Part shown: positions 1 to 11,764 of the stretch, piece by piece
Layout: every line of letters starts with the position of its first letter
Position numbering within the stretch: the first letter of the stretch is position 1
Source of the DNA: Annona cherimola
Lineage: Eukaryota; Streptophyta; Magnoliopsida; Magnoliales; Annonaceae
Assembly (NCBI GenBank): GCA_030490835.1
Contig: CM059971.1
Coordinates: 45,742,012-45,806,011 of the forward strand
DNA: 64,000 bases
Reading direction: 5' to 3'
Position numbers and translations under genes: made by a program
Notes under the pieces: model-generated
The model's input: only the letters and a program-made list of their open reading frames with translations
The model's database searches: none
What the model was told of the DNA's origin: nothing

Positions 1-2812
1 TTTCAATTCTGGAAAGCTGCGCTCGCATTCCTCAAACCATACATACCTGACTCATTTACGAGTCAACTTGGTTAACAGGGCTGATAATTGTGAAAACCCT
101 TCGACAAACCTTCTATAATAGCCGGCCAACCCTAGAAAACTTCAAATTTCTATAATGGTCGTCGGCCTTGGCCATTTCAATACCGCCTCAATCTTTTGAG
201 GATCAACTTGAATACCTTTTCAGATATTATATGCCCGAGAAATCCTGTTTGTTTCAGCCAAAACTCACATTTCTTTAATTTGGCATATAATTTCTCTTTC
301 CTCAGCCTTTCCAAAACCCATCGCAAATGGTTTCCATGTTCTTTCTCCGTTTTAGAGTAGATCAGGACATCGTCAATGAACACTACCACAAACTGATCCA
401 AATAGTCCCGAAAAATCCTATTCATCGTATCCATGAATACAGCAGGGACATTAGTAAGTCCAAAAGGCATTACCAGAAACTCATAATGCCCATACTTGGT
501 TTGGAATGTCGTTTTATGAGTATCGATCGAACTTATCCTCAGTTGATGATACCCTGACTGTAGATCAATCTTGGAGAAAGTCGTGGCTCCTTGCAATTGA
601 TCGAACAGATCATCGATCCTAGGCAATGGATATTTATTCTTTATTGTAACCTTATTCCGCTCCCGATAATCAATGCATAACCTTAAACTTCCATCCTTTT
701 TCCTCACGAATAACACTGGAGCTCTCCAAGGGAACACACTTGGTCTAATGAAACCCTTGTCCAACAGCTCCTGTATTTGCGCCCTTAGTTCATTCATCTC
801 AGCTGGCTCCATTTTATAAGGAGTTTTAGAAATCAGAGCTGTACCTGACATCACATCAATAGTCATATGCATTTCCCTTTGTGGAGGCAATGTGGTTAGC
901 TCTTTTGGAAATACATCGGGAAATTCTTTAACCACAGGTATTTCATTAATTTCTACCTCCATGCCTTTGTCTGCATTCACTGACACTAAATAGGCTTGAC
1001 ATTTTTGTCGGATCATCCTGACAGCTTTCATAGATGATATCAATATACTTGAACTGTCAGGTTGCCTTAGCTTCCCAATGGAAATCTCCTTCCCTGGAGT
1101 TTCTTCAAATTGCACTTTCTTATTCTTACAGTCTATGGTCGCTCGTCATTGGCTTAGCCAATCCATACCCAATATCATGTAGAACTCAGTCATAGGCAAT
1201 AGGATCAAATCAGCTTCTAAAATCAATGATCCTATCCTAATTGGGCATGCTCTGCATACTTGGCTAGTGATTGCTAACTTATAGACTGGAGATTCTACAT
1301 GTATAATCTGCTTGGTCTCTTCTACCAGCAGTGCATGGGTGGTCGCATATTGGCATGCTATAAATGAATGGGTGGCACCAGAATCAAACAAAGCTACTGC
1401 CATATTCCCTAGAATATAAACTGTACCTGTGACCACCTTCTCTTCCTGTTCTTGAGATTCTGTCCGAGTCAGGGCATGCATGTGCACCGGGTTCGTAGAA
1501 GTTCCCTGCTTGCTTGTTGCTCCAGGTATCCTAAGCTGAGCAGGTCTTCCACGTCCTTGAGATGACTGCACCTTGTTTGGGTAGTTTGGGTCTATGTGAC
1601 ATACTTCATCACGTATATAACACTTGACCACCTTTGCTTCCCCTAGCCTGCACTCCTTGGTGATGTGACCCGTCTGTCCACATTTGTAATACCGATTTGA
1701 TCCTTTTAAACACTCGCCTATATGTCGCTTCTGACACTTTCTACATAGCGGCCAGTTTTTCTTCTTTGGGATTCCTTTTTCCTTTCTTACATTGCCTTTT
1801 ATAGCTTTCTCTTTCCCGGGTTCCGGTTCCTTGGGACCCATACTGAACGCCCTTGAACCCAATCCTAGTTCTTGAGTTCTCAGAGCTTCAACTTCCAAAG
1901 CCCTCGCTCTCTCAAGGCTTGAAGCATAATCCTTTATCAGCAGAAGTGCCAAACTTTCCCGCAGATATGGCCTCAATCCTTGTTGGAATCTCTGTGCCTT
2001 ATTTTGTGACACATTAGCGATCCAAGGCACATATCTAACCAGAGCGTTAAACCTTGTAGCATATTCAGTGACCATCATCCTCCCTTGATACAACTTTTCA
2101 AATTTTATCACCTTTTGACTCTGTAAACCAACCGGGAGGTATTCCTTGTTAAACTCTTCCACAAAAGTTTGCCAAGACACTTCTTCGGGTCGTGGCATGG
2201 TAATTAACATCGTCTCCCACCATTCGTGTGTCTTTTGCTAATAATGGGTGGCACACAGTACTTTCTGACAGTCATTACACGGAGATATCCTAAATAATTT
2301 CTTAATCTCCGTCATCCACTGCTCTGCTTGGACTGGGTTGGGTTCTCCAGAAAATTTTGGGGGCCGTTGCGCTAGAAAGGCATTAATGGCTCTTCTATCA
2401 AGTTCCATTAGCTGATTTTCATCTCTTAAAGGTGCCAGTGTGACAACAGGGTCCGCCATCGGAGCAGGTCCTTCTCTCTCTACACTACCCAACTGAGCTT
2501 GTTGGATCCTTTCCCATAATTCCTGAATAACGTCGGTAGTCTGCGCTGCCCAATCCCTAGTGGCCTGCTGCATCGCTTCCTTCACTGCTGCAGCCACTCT
2601 TTCTTCTATAAGTCTATTCTGCCTCGACTCAGTTTCCTCCTCCATATTCCGTTCAGGGCTTTCATCATCCCGCCTTTGTTGGTTCCTTTGATTTTATGTC
2701 ACAGGCCTTCCTCTTTTAGGTCGGCTAGATTCACCAACTTCATGTTGGCTTGGAACCTCTGTCACGGGCTATTTCCTTTATTCCTTCTTAATCCTGCCCT
2801 CGTTTCCACCAT
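1..2812 (-). pseudogene. gag-pol of chromovirus D (partial, broken)
   Basis: Retrotransposon polyprotein: Gag packages the RNA, protease cleaves, RT copies. The start codon is taken at 2812, where the first residues (MVETRAG) match element E. Gag shows the conserved [21 protein letters not shown] region and a CCHC knuckle (CGQTGHITKEC type); the second knuckle has lost its spacing. Protease keeps DSGATHSF near 1375. RT keeps the FIDD catalytic box near 370 and runs off the window. Lesions: in-frame TAG at 2238-2240, TGA at 1146-1148 (TGG in element E), a 1-bp deletion near 215 that shifts the frame, and further frame damage at 2650-2800. The copy is clearly non-functional. Confidence 0.88.
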
Positions 2813-3196
2813 TGTGTTAATCTGAGTATATAACAACACACTTTTCATTTTCAATTAACGTTAGATCATTATATACGCATTTCATTTTCAATCATCGTTA
2901 TATCATTGCATATGCATTTCATTATCACAAGGTCACAACCAATTCATTCAATCACAATCATATCACATCATTCAAGCTCATGCTCATTCATTCATACACA
3001 TCTAAAACATCTGGAATTCAGTATATCAACATATTCATTCATATCCATCATATTCACATCATCACATTCATAATTAGTACATTTAGCATAGCACACCATT
3101 TCACACTTATATATATGTCATTCTATCTTAGCAACCATATTGTCATCATACCACACTTATATATACACAATTGTTTAAAGAAAAGCAAAAAAGGTT
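2813..3196 (-). other. Spacer between ORF0 and gag, element D
   Basis: AT-rich untranslated leader of element D with many CATTCA/ATCAT-like short words. I see no ORF conserved with element E here and no structured element. Confidence 0.6.
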
Positions 3197-3960
3197 CATC
3201 GTCTTCCTGGGCCTCTCCTTAGACGTCTACGTCTATGTGCAACTTGTGAGGGTGCCTCTGTGATTGTGCTAGTGTTGGACCACGCTTGAACCTCATCTTC
3301 ACCACTATCATCATCATCGTCCTTATCCTCCTCTACAAACTCTACTATCTTCTCTTCTACTTCCTCCCTACCTCTTCTTCTTCCTCCTCCTCTTCTTCCT
3401 CGAAAGGCTCGAGGAATTCCATAGGGTCGTCATCATCATTGACCTCAGTCAGACGGACAATTTCACTTGTATTCTCCATTATATAGAGCATAACCTCGTC
3501 GGGTTTAGGAGCGGCAGGTACTTCGACGACTCCCTCGGCACAATGCCTTTCTATATAGAGGGCCATGTCCACTTCCCGCTGATGGAGTCTATCCCAAGGT
3601 GCTCCGTAATGGAATTGGACACATCCGTCCACAAACCTGTACCATGGGCCAACATCGGGGGGTATGGGTGCCTGAGTCTTTTCCCAAAAGTCCTGAAGGT
3701 CTTGCGGATCTACTCTGTCAGTTGGAACACAGGGAGTCCGGGGAATTCCAAGGTATGTTCCTGGTAGAACTCGTGCCCTAGGTTTGTAACTGGAGGGCTC
3801 TCCTAGACCTTGTTCATGTTGGCTCGAGGAAACTACGGGAAACTGGGGTGTGTTGTGCTGGGATTCCCACCACCTGTCATATTCTCTTCCCTTTGCTGTC
3901 TCCTCTCCTCCTCCTTTTTCAACTCCTCTACACTCATCATCCGCTTACCCCTATCCTCCA
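3197..3960 (-). pseudogene. ORF0 of chromovirus D: extra leader ORF, unknown function
   Basis: An ORF between the primer site and gag, on the gag strand, which I do not recognise. It starts at the ATG at 3960 (MEDRGKRMMSVEEL) and should end at 3197-3199. N-terminus: charged, Glu/Arg-rich. Middle: a globular-looking part with GPWYRF, HQREVDMALYI and KPDEVMLYIM. C-terminus: a long Asp/Glu tract, then VQAWSNTSTITEAP and an Arg-rich end. Two frame lesions are visible: a 1-bp loss near 3890 and a shift near 3375 within the acidic repeats. The counterpart in element E (59022-59854) aligns along its length, with about three quarters of residues identical over the best 80, so it was once a coding gene. 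Function unknown; an RNA- or chromatin-binding accessory protein is only a guess. Confidence 0.7.
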
Positions 3961-4202
3961 TCTGTGCAACATAGCAATCAATTTGCATTGCAACATAATT
4001 TATCATCATATGACATACATTCCATCATATTGTAAGCATACCTAATCATCATATGGCATGTATTTCATCATGTTATAATCATACATAAGCATCATATAAT
4101 CATATCTAATTCATCACATAATCATGTGTAATCATGCACATCTTATCATATTCTATCAATTTCCTACACTCAGAAACTTTCCACGCCTATTTACCAATTC
4201 AT

Positions 4203-4214
4203 GCTCTGATACCA
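4203..4214 (-). other. Primer binding site of D (iMet type)
   Basis: The reverse complement reads TGGTATCAGAGC, the standard plant retrotransposon primer site for initiator tRNA-Met. It lies 5 bp from the LTR edge at 4220 and fixes the element's direction as minus. Confidence 0.9.
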
Positions 4215-4862
4215 AGATCTGTGGCGCCCCAAACCCGAGCATCACATCCTGAGCCTTACCTCATGATCGTATTGATTAGTAAACGTGATCAAGATTGTTG
4301 CCCTGTCACACGGCAAGTTTTATCGGATATTTATCCCATTAATTATATTCACATAGAAGTTCTCATGGAGGTTCAATTTTCCATATTTTCAATTTATGCT
4401 TAACTAAGCCATTTCATTCCATTCAGCACATATACACAACATTATGTTCAAGCGACATTTCAGCATTCGCCTAAATCAGATGTCACTGCATTTATAAATC
4501 ATAGTCATCAATCTAAAATATTCGATTGGTTACAATCATTCAACATGAATTATTTCATAACATAGAAGTACTAGAGTTTTCTCATGATTTTCTCAAGCTG
4601 GAACTTGCTCCGTTGCCATTTCCTGTCCTTCACCTGTCTTTGGGTTTGGAAAATGAAAATGTGAGTCAAAACTCAATAAGGAAGCTATTTGTAATTTTAT
4701 AGGCAAATCATTTCAGGCAAGATTTTTCATTTAAAATCATCATGGAAAGCAACTTATACCTTGTCAAAAGGTATATCTTGGATATATAAATCCTGTACCC
4801 CTCATGAGTACGATATGCATAATGCCATATAAAATATGAACATATATATCATTTTTCCCTTA

Positions 4863-5035
4863 GGATGGAAGCTAGCCAGGCGACCATCCGTCATGTTATT
4901 TCCTATTTCAGAGAGGGCACCGCCGGCCTTGGGCCTGTTTTAAGCGACTTGGCCACACCAAGGGGGGACAATCGGTCCGCTTATACCATTCAAGTGGACC
5001 TAGTACCTTGTGCACATGAACTTTTTCATAAATCC
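4863..5035 (-). other. Conserved GC-rich block in the LTR of D
   Basis: An island of about 170 bp, much richer in GC than the surrounding LTR, with GCTAGCCAGGCGACCATCC, CCGCCGGCC, AAGCGACTTGGCC and CGGTCCGCTTAT in order. The same words in the same order recur in E (60791-60950) and, in the other orientation, in F (25040-25195). It begins about 640 bp from the LTR edge nearest the primer site, so it should be transcribed in the RNA leader. Function unknown. Confidence 0.65.
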
Positions 5036-6883
5036 ATCTTTAATATGATAGCATGATTTTTCAATAATAAACATAAAATCACATCATTTTACCATAGCAT
5101 TTATCAAAGAAAATTTCATAATATTGCATTTGAAGTAAAACTTCATTTCAACACCATTTAACTAAGGAATGACCATCCTTAAACATATTAGAAATAATTC
5201 CCACATTTTCATCAAACAAGTTAGAGAAAAAAATTGCATTTATGTAAACGATTTAGAAAACCAAAATTCATTTAGAAAATTTGCTTGCTTACCTGTGTTC
5301 TTTAGCTTTTCGACCCCGCTTTTTTTTTTGCCTTTGCCTACATGAGAATAATATATTTTTTCATATATTTATTTTCCTCATATCTCACTTAGTTTTCCAA
5401 CCCATTTCATTCACATATATCATTTATTTGACTTCACAAGTCATTATGCACATATATAGAACATATTGCACATATTAGCACATTTTTACACATTTCATCG
5501 GCTAACACATAACATGTATAACCCCATAGATAGGGTATCCATTTCAATCACATAAAATTAATTCAATAATTATCATACATAGGTTCATTAACCTTCATTT
5601 TGCTATTTATCAATCCTTTTCCAAAAAACACACATCGGTGCCCGTTTTAAGCATACGTCGTTGCCTTAGCTTCATTAATCAATTCCAAAAATTTGGAATT
5701 ATCATTATGAAATTATAAACAGATATATAATAATTAAATTCAATATATTTTCATGCATTTTTTCATAAAACCATATTTCACAAATCATTTAGTATCCTTG
5801 CATATCTATCTCTTCACATATGCCCATTTGGCAACACTTGCATAATATATTTCATAAAATTTTATAAATCAGAAAATTAATCCATATTTAAGTGTGTCAA
5901 TTACCCTTAATTATCACTGCATTTAGGATATTTTTATGGAATTTAAATCCACTCACCATAGGTTTCCAAAACAGCAAGTTTGGAGCCCATGTTTCACCCA
6001 TTTAATGTGTCTTTTGACACATAACCCTAAGCAGTTTAATAAATCCGAATTTTCAGCAAATAATTTTATTTTTCCTAATCAAAATCTAGGGTAATAACAC
6101 ATGTTTAACATCCATAAATAAAAACCTCTCAAACAGCAAGTTGCCTACCCGTTTCGGGTCCCATTTTCACTCCATTTATGCATCATTTCATAAATCCATA
6201 AAAATCAGATTTTGATCTTATTTTCCCAAATCCTTTTGGGAATCACTAATAAATTAACCCTAGGGTACTTTACCCTACATAGAATTCACAAAGCATGCAA
6301 ACCTATTTCCTTATGATTTTTAGCATAGAAATGAAGAAATCAGGTCATATTTACCCCTTTGCATTCCATATTTTCTAAAATTCATCATTTAAGCACAAAC
6401 CAACATATGTTTTGCATTAATACATTATTCATAACCTAATCACATCATCAAACCAAAACAGAAACTTGTCATGGAGATTTAGGGTTTATCAACTTGAGTT
6501 TTCAACTCATATATCATTCAAAACTTCACTTTTCATCATCTAAATCATGAAAATTCATGCATATAATCTAACACCCATTCCATATTTAATCAAAGTCATG
6601 TTAAATCATCATTTTAAGGATTCTTTAAGCATCCCTTTCATATTCCCATTTTGGAGTTTAAAACTCAAAATAACCAACTCAAACAACACATATACTTACT
6701 TGGTTTAGTGCTAACTCAAACCCTAACACTTGGATATGATTTCTTCCTCAAATTCAATTATTTTTTTCTTGCTTTTCTTCCTTATTTTTCTGGCCAAGAG
6801 GGGACGTGAGCTGCTGGCTTTGTAGGAGAGAAATTTCAGCACTTAGAGAATTTTCCAAAGACCATTCACTTGAACGTGCATGG

Positions 6884-6891
6884 GTTTATAT
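6884..6891 (-). promoter_or_regulatory. TATA-like box, LTR of D
   Basis: The reverse complement reads ATATAAAC. It would place the start of transcription near 6860, leaving about 1.25 kb of U3 and 2.6 kb of R-U5. A weak match, not conserved by eye in E. Confidence 0.3.
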
Positions 6892-8117
6892 GTTGTTGGT
6901 TATATCCAGCTGTGGACCCCACCTTTGCTGGATTTTTCCACACCATTAAATGGTCACTTATCCCCTTTGAAGTGTTGGAAATTTTACAGCCATGTAAATT
7001 AGGTTTTTACCATTTTTAAAAAATCACAAAACTACTTCAATCCTAGCTTTCCAACTGCATCCCATGACTCACGTCCCTGCTGCCTTTGATTTCCAACAAT
7101 TTTTCATTTTTTTCAACCCTGATTTAAGGGTAAATTATACACTTAATTACCCTTGAATTTATGTATTAATTTTGTGTAAAAAAAATTAACAAAATGGCAG
7201 CAAACCAACCATATTTTTGCACGTTAATTGCCCCATATGCTGTCCACTTTTTCCACTTTCATGGCAGCTGCATTTTAATATTTTTCTTGCTGAAACTTTG
7301 CATAATTGAATGCATATCTTGGTGTCCCTACATGTCAGCAACAGAAGTACATATTTTAAAAATAAAAAAATCAAAATAGGCAGCAATATGACCCCTTGGA
7401 TGTCCCCATTGTGCCACATTGCCTATGCTCTCTTTTGAGCATTTTTGTAGATCCATCATAGGGTGTATTCATTGCTAGATTTTTTGTGAATTTTAGAATT
7501 TCATAATAATACACAAAATACCTTAGAAATGGGCTGCATTTGACACCTCAATTCTCATTAAAATCATGCAATTATGCATTATATTCTAGCATTAATTGAA
7601 AGGTACTTTTGAGGTTCATTAGTCAACCATGCTCACCTTTTTGAATGCAGGTATTTTTTTAATATTTCAAGCTTAATCTAAGCCATCTAAAATGTGCATC
7701 TCATAATTTTCATCAAGAATTTTCATAACCCATTAATTCCATAATACCAAGCCCAACATCATTAATTTCCATTTCAAATTTCACTTGAATCCACCTTACA
7801 AGTGTTGAGTTATGAATTTTCTAATATTTTTTCACTTAACTTAACAATTATCACACCAATGCTCATTATTCATTTTAAATGAATTAAAATGATTTTCCAT
7901 GATGTATTTGCACATTTAAATCAACAACAATTTACACTAATCCCATTGTCTCATTTTAACTCAAACTGATTAATCACATCATTATTGCTAATCCTAAACT
8001 CTAATTGCAATAATTAGCAAAATCACATAATCATTCATAATTCAATAATTTCACATATAATTATCATATACATGATCAATGTATACATATGGGTCCTACA
8101 TGGGTTAGGGTTTCACA

Positions 8118-9384
8118 TACTTGCATTTAAAGTGTAATGAATGACTTATGTGTGAAATGATTGAATTTGGGATGATTTTCATGAATTTATGAATTTTGCA
8201 ATTAGGGTTTGCAATTAAGAATGGTGATTAAGATTAACTGCCAAAGTCCAATGTGAGTCAAGATGACTAAAAGGACTTAATGAGGATTAGAATATACTAA
8301 TGTGGAATGAATATTTATTTTAATTTTCATGATTCAATTAATGGAGATTAAAATGGAAATTATGGAATTGTGTTGAAAATCATAGAAAATTCATAACTTA
8401 ACGCCTATAAGGCGAAATGAGATGAAATTTTACAGGCAAGCTCATGATTTTGGGCTCAACCTTAGAAGTGGATTGGATTAAGACACAAATGATGAGATTA
8501 AGGTGATAACTATTTATTTTTAATCTCACACTCTAAGGATATTTTCAAAGGTTCATAACTTGACTTAGAAATGTCGGTTTAAGATGAAATTTGAAACGAT
8601 TGAATAAAATTATAAAATATATGGAATGAGTGGATTTGATTAAGATAATTACCATGAAAAAATGGTTAATTATAAAAAGGCACCTAGCATTGACTTTGTG
8701 CACCCTAGACTACCATAACATTAAATAAAAAAAGTTTGAGAAAATGATTTGTTTTAATGCTATGCAAGGTGTCAATTTTTGAATGGATTGAGCTGAATTT
8801 TAAAGTATTTTTTAATGGTCAAATCCATGGAAAATTCAAGAATTAAATGTCATGGTTAATTTCCTAATATCTAGCTCAAAGTGGAGCATAGATAAGGTGA
8901 CAACATGGGGGACGTCCAAGGGTAGATATGGCATGGAAATTGGATTTTTAAAAATCCTAAAATGCATATCTAAGTAGCTAAGACCCTAGGGTAACTAATG
9001 GGACACTTAAATGTGTGGAATTTGTGGCATAAAAATATCAAAAAGCAAGCATAATAGGGGACGCCCCTAGTGAACAGTAACATGATGCTTAAATGCATGG
9101 ATTTTGTGGATTTTTGTTAATTAGTAAATGCAAATTTTACTTGGTTATAAAAATGGCATGTCATCAAGGGATAAGGAAGAAATAAATTACCCTCATGACA
9201 TGTGGCAAATGGGTCCCACTAGCTGGTTAAAAAAATCATAAAATAGGACATAGCTTGGTAACGTGCACATAAGAGAAAGGGGGGAGGAAATTTCCCAAAG
9301 TTGCTAAGTCTTGAGCAACTCATTTGCACGTCCAAACTAGTAAAGGGGAAGGAGAAAAGGAGAAGAAAAAGAGGAAGAAAAAGG
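8118..9384 (+). repeat. Gypsy LTR fragment, plus orientation
   Basis: Non-coding. It contains the words AAAATTCATAACTTAACGCC and AAGATGAAATTTGAAACGAT, typical of the D/E/F LTR family but in plus orientation. From about 8575 it runs parallel to the 5' LTR of element F (from about 22797) with clear divergence, so it is a separate copy. Its left end is cut by D at 8117 and its right end by the copia LTR fragment at 9385. No primer site or coding part is attached. Confidence 0.65.
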
Positions 9385-9689
9385 TGTTGGTCCCAAGTTT
9401 ATGACTATTACCCAAGAGGGGAGAGGTGAATTGGGTATTTTAAAATTTTTACTTGAACAAAAACTTTCCCCTGTTTAGTTTAATCCCCTTAATGAAACAA
9501 ATGAGTAATATGGAGAGAAATAAACCAATAAAAGTATAAATGCAAACCACAACAGTAGACACAGATTTTGTAGTGGTTCAAGCAACCTTCCTTACTCTAC
9601 TCTTCCAAGCTCACATCCCTTGTGACTTGGGTTCCACTAATGTATTATCAAATACAGCTAGAGCAGCAGCTCTCTTCTAGATTCCAGCT
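9385..9689 (-). repeat. SIRE-like copia LTR fragment, part 1 (3' end of LTR)
   Basis: Begins TGTTGGTCCC, the reverse complement of the LTR end GGGACCAACA shared by elements A, B and C. It continues through CCCAAGAGGGGAGAGGTGAATTG and TCTCTTCTAGATTCCAGCT, which match those LTRs in reverse. It is interrupted at 9690 by a TG...CA element and resumes at 22148, with CAGCT (9685-9689) and CAACT (22148-22152) as a slightly diverged target duplication. Confidence 0.8.
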
Positions 9690-9959
9690 TGACGAGCTGC
9701 GTATATGTTTAATTAAAATGCTCATTTTAACGCAAGTATACATGTCGATCAAGTAATAAAGAGTGAGTAGAGTATCGTTCCCACGAGAATTATGTTAAAT
9801 GGATTAGCACCTTAAATCTCAATTGTCTAAGTGAATTGGTAAACTAATGAGAGTTTATTTTTAAAGGATTGAATTAAACTAAATTAAGAAAGCAGTAAAT
9901 GACTAAAGTGGGATGGATATTGCTGAGATTCCCTTGAGATGATTAAGATAGGTGGGAAT
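9690..9959 (-). repeat. Noncoding TG...CA element, left part
   Basis: Starts TGACGAGCTGCGTATATG; the other end is at 22147 (GGAGTTATCA). Read on the minus strand it runs TGATAACTCC...GCTCGTCA, and near-matching 5-bp repeats flank it, so a solo LTR or an LTR-derived non-autonomous element of about 1.5 kb is likely. It contains GAGTATCGTTCCCACGAG. Family not named. Element A inserted into it at 9959/9960. Confidence 0.55.
9955..9959. repeat. Target-site duplication of element A (left)
   Basis: GGAAT directly before the LTR; the same five bases follow the 3' LTR at 20909-20913. Confidence 0.92.
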
Positions 9960-10082
9960 TGTTGGAAACAATGCTTCAAAACAAAACAAATTAATCAAAT
10001 ACTGAGTTTTGATGATCAACAAAGACTAACTTGAGTATATTTTGAGTACTAATGAGTTTGTTATGTGATTTAAAGAACTCAG

Positions 10083-10905
10083 GTGGCCAAGTCGAACCTC
10101 AAGTCGACTTGGACTTCGACTTGGGTGAAGTCGATCCCAAAGTCGACTCAAATATCGACTTGAGAATGAATCCCAAAAAGCAACAGGTGAAGTCGCAGGT
10201 CAAGTCGACTCCACTTGCGACTTGGGAAGTCAAGTCGCAGACGAAGTCGACTCCAGCATCGACTTCAAACGAAAGAAAATGTCCAGCGTTGATTTTGGGG
10301 GCACGAAGCTGCCCAAGTCGCAGACGAAGTCGACTCCAGGTGCGACTTGGGTCAAGTCGCAGACAAAGTCGACTCCAACTTCGACTTGAGGATTTTTAGA
10401 CTTGAAGATTGAAGTTTCAAGCTTATTCCAAGGATCATATTGAACTTGTTCAAACCCAAATGAGATGAAAAGTTCATTCACAAAGAAACAACTTAAGATT
10501 CTTGAAGATCAAAGCTAAGATTCATATTCAATGTTCAAATCAAGTCTATCAAGCCAAGGCAAATGTTCAAGCCTATTCAAATAAGGCAACACCCAAGTTA
10601 TGGAGACCAAGTGAGTCCAAGACTAAGCGAGGAACAAGCATATATCATGCAAGGACTCAAACAGCTCAAAAGCTTTGCAAGGATCAAGCCGAATCTTGAA
10701 GAACAAAGCAGCTTCAGCAAAACCCGAGCCAAGTCGCAGGCTAAGTCTACTTCAGGTTCGACTTGAGTCGAAGTCTGAAACCAAGTCGACTAAAACTCAG
10801 ACTTGGGAAATTGGAAGAACTGGAGTCGCAGACGAAGTCGACTCCAGATGCGACTTGGGTTGCCAAGTCGCAAGCCAAGTCGACTCCATCTTCGACTTGG
10901 GTATA
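10083..10905 (+). promoter_or_regulatory. AGTCGACT palindrome array in U3 of element A
   Basis: GTCGAC occurs at 10103, 10142, 10204, 10246, 10329, 10368, 10785, 10837 and 10879, mostly as AAGTCGACTCC. Several copies sit inside larger inverted repeats, AAGTCGCA...TGCGACTT. The last copy is about 100 bp before the TATA box, so this is a candidate enhancer or silencing target. The same motif recurs before ORF3. Confidence 0.6.
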
Positions 10906-10981
10906 ACGTTCAAATTTTCGAACGTTGGAGTTCATTTATTGCGCACCAACCACCTCCACAACGTTCATATTTTCTTCCCTC

Positions 10982-10989
10982 TATAAAAG
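10982..10989 (+). promoter_or_regulatory. TATA box, 5' LTR of A
   Basis: CTCTATAAAAGGACC is a good plant TATA context at the expected place in a copia LTR, just after the palindrome array. Transcription would start near 11015. The 3' LTR has the same box at 20174-20181. Confidence 0.65.
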
Positions 10990-11718
10990 GACCCTCAAAT
11001 GAACGTGAAATATATACAAGAACATTACAAGACACTACTATATACTCTACAAAGTCCAAAGAGAGAAAAGAAGATCTAGAAAGGAATCCTATTTGCTTTT
11101 CTCCATTTCTGAGTGGTTCGTATACATTCTAAGGAAGAAGAAAGCTTCAAGTTGCTAGTGCCTTCATCAATATTCATCCAAAGCTGCTTCTACAACTTCT
11201 TCCTCATGCTAAATCTTCCTACACAAATCTGTAAAGTGTAGTTTCATTTATTTCATTGTCTTGTTGTATAAATCTTGATTTAGCTTGGGTAGCTAAGATC
11301 AAGTATATGCAAAGTAGGGTGTGATTGGAGTGAGACTCATCACCTACTTTTGCATGTGAGTTGTTTATGCCCCCTAGAGCTAGAATCTAGAAGAGAGCAA
11401 GTGGCTCTAGTTGTATATGCCCCCTAGAGCTGGAATCTAGAAGAGAGCGGTGACTCTAAGTGTATTCGTGGAATACATAGTGGAACCCAAGTCACAACAG
11501 AGTGTGAGCTTGGAAGAGTGGAGTAGGGAAGGTTTGCCTGAACCACTATAAATCTTGTGTTATATTTCTTTTTACTGCTTTATCTTTATTGCTCTCTAGC
11601 TCTTTTCAAAAGGGGATTAATTACTCAAGGGGTTAAGTCTTTATTTACCAAAGATTTTTTAAAGAACCCAATTCACCCCTCCCCTCTTGGGTTTTGCCAG
11701 TAACTCAGGACCAACAAG

Positions 11719-11730
11719 TGGTATCAGAGC
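11719..11730 (+). other. Primer binding site of A (iMet type)
   Basis: TGGTATCAGAGC, two bases after the 5' LTR end. Confidence 0.95.
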
Positions 11731-11764
11731 AGGTCTTTGAGTTTACCAAAGAGATCTTATTGAT

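Larger units (their letters stand above)
1..8117 (-). mobile_element. Chromovirus D (Ty3/gypsy, Tekay/Del-like), cut by window edge
   Basis: Minus-strand LTR retrotransposon. Reading leftwards from 8117 it shows a 3.9-kb 5' LTR (8117-4220), an iMet-type primer site (4214-4203), a long leader with an extra ORF (3960-3197), then gag and the start of pol (2812-1). RNase H, integrase, chromodomain and the 3' LTR lie outside the window. It belongs to the same family as element E: the primer-site flank, leader ORF, gag and pol align throughout. Long LTRs and the family's C-terminal chromodomain (seen in E and F) point to Tekay/Del chromoviruses; the lineage name is from memory of family traits. No TSD can be scored because one end is missing. 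Confidence 0.88.
4220..8117 (-). repeat. 5' LTR of chromovirus D (3.9 kb)
   Basis: In plus orientation the LTR begins TGTGGCGCCCC next to the primer site and ends GGGTTAGGGTTTCACA at 8117; element E has the same two ends (60140 and 34231). It is AT-rich and non-coding; short ORFs in it are chance. It holds a weak TATA-like box near 6884-6891 and a GC-rich conserved block at 4863-5035. Sequence beyond 8117 is a different gypsy LTR, so 8117/8118 is the insertion boundary. Confidence 0.85.
9960..11716 (+). repeat. 5' LTR of element A
   Basis: TGTTGGAAAC...GACCAACA, 1757 bp. It holds nine GTCGAC palindromes at 10103-10879, a TATA box at 10982, and an inverted repeat AACGTTC/GAACGTT near 10914-10935. 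Downstream, two near-copies of CTAGAGCT(A/G)GAATCTAGAAGAGAGC occur at about 11371-11450. ORFs read through the palindrome array are not genes. Confidence 0.93.

Noticed and set aside
3286..3486. Ser-rich plus-strand ORF near the left end
   Set aside because: Antisense of the acidic tract of ORF0 in D.
7186..7419. Short ORFs on both strands inside the D LTR
   Set aside because: AT-rich LTR sequence with no similarity to the equivalent part of the E LTR at protein level.
10052..10399. 115-codon ORF (and its copies at 19252-19599, plus antisense ORFs) in the LTRs of A
   Set aside because: It is a translation of the AGTCGACT repeat array; residues are repeats of K-S-T and similar, and it lies upstream of the TATA box.
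11719..11730. tRNA gene fragment at the TGGTATCAGAGC sites
   Set aside because: Only the 12-base primer complement is present, directly after an LTR; no cloverleaf can be formed.
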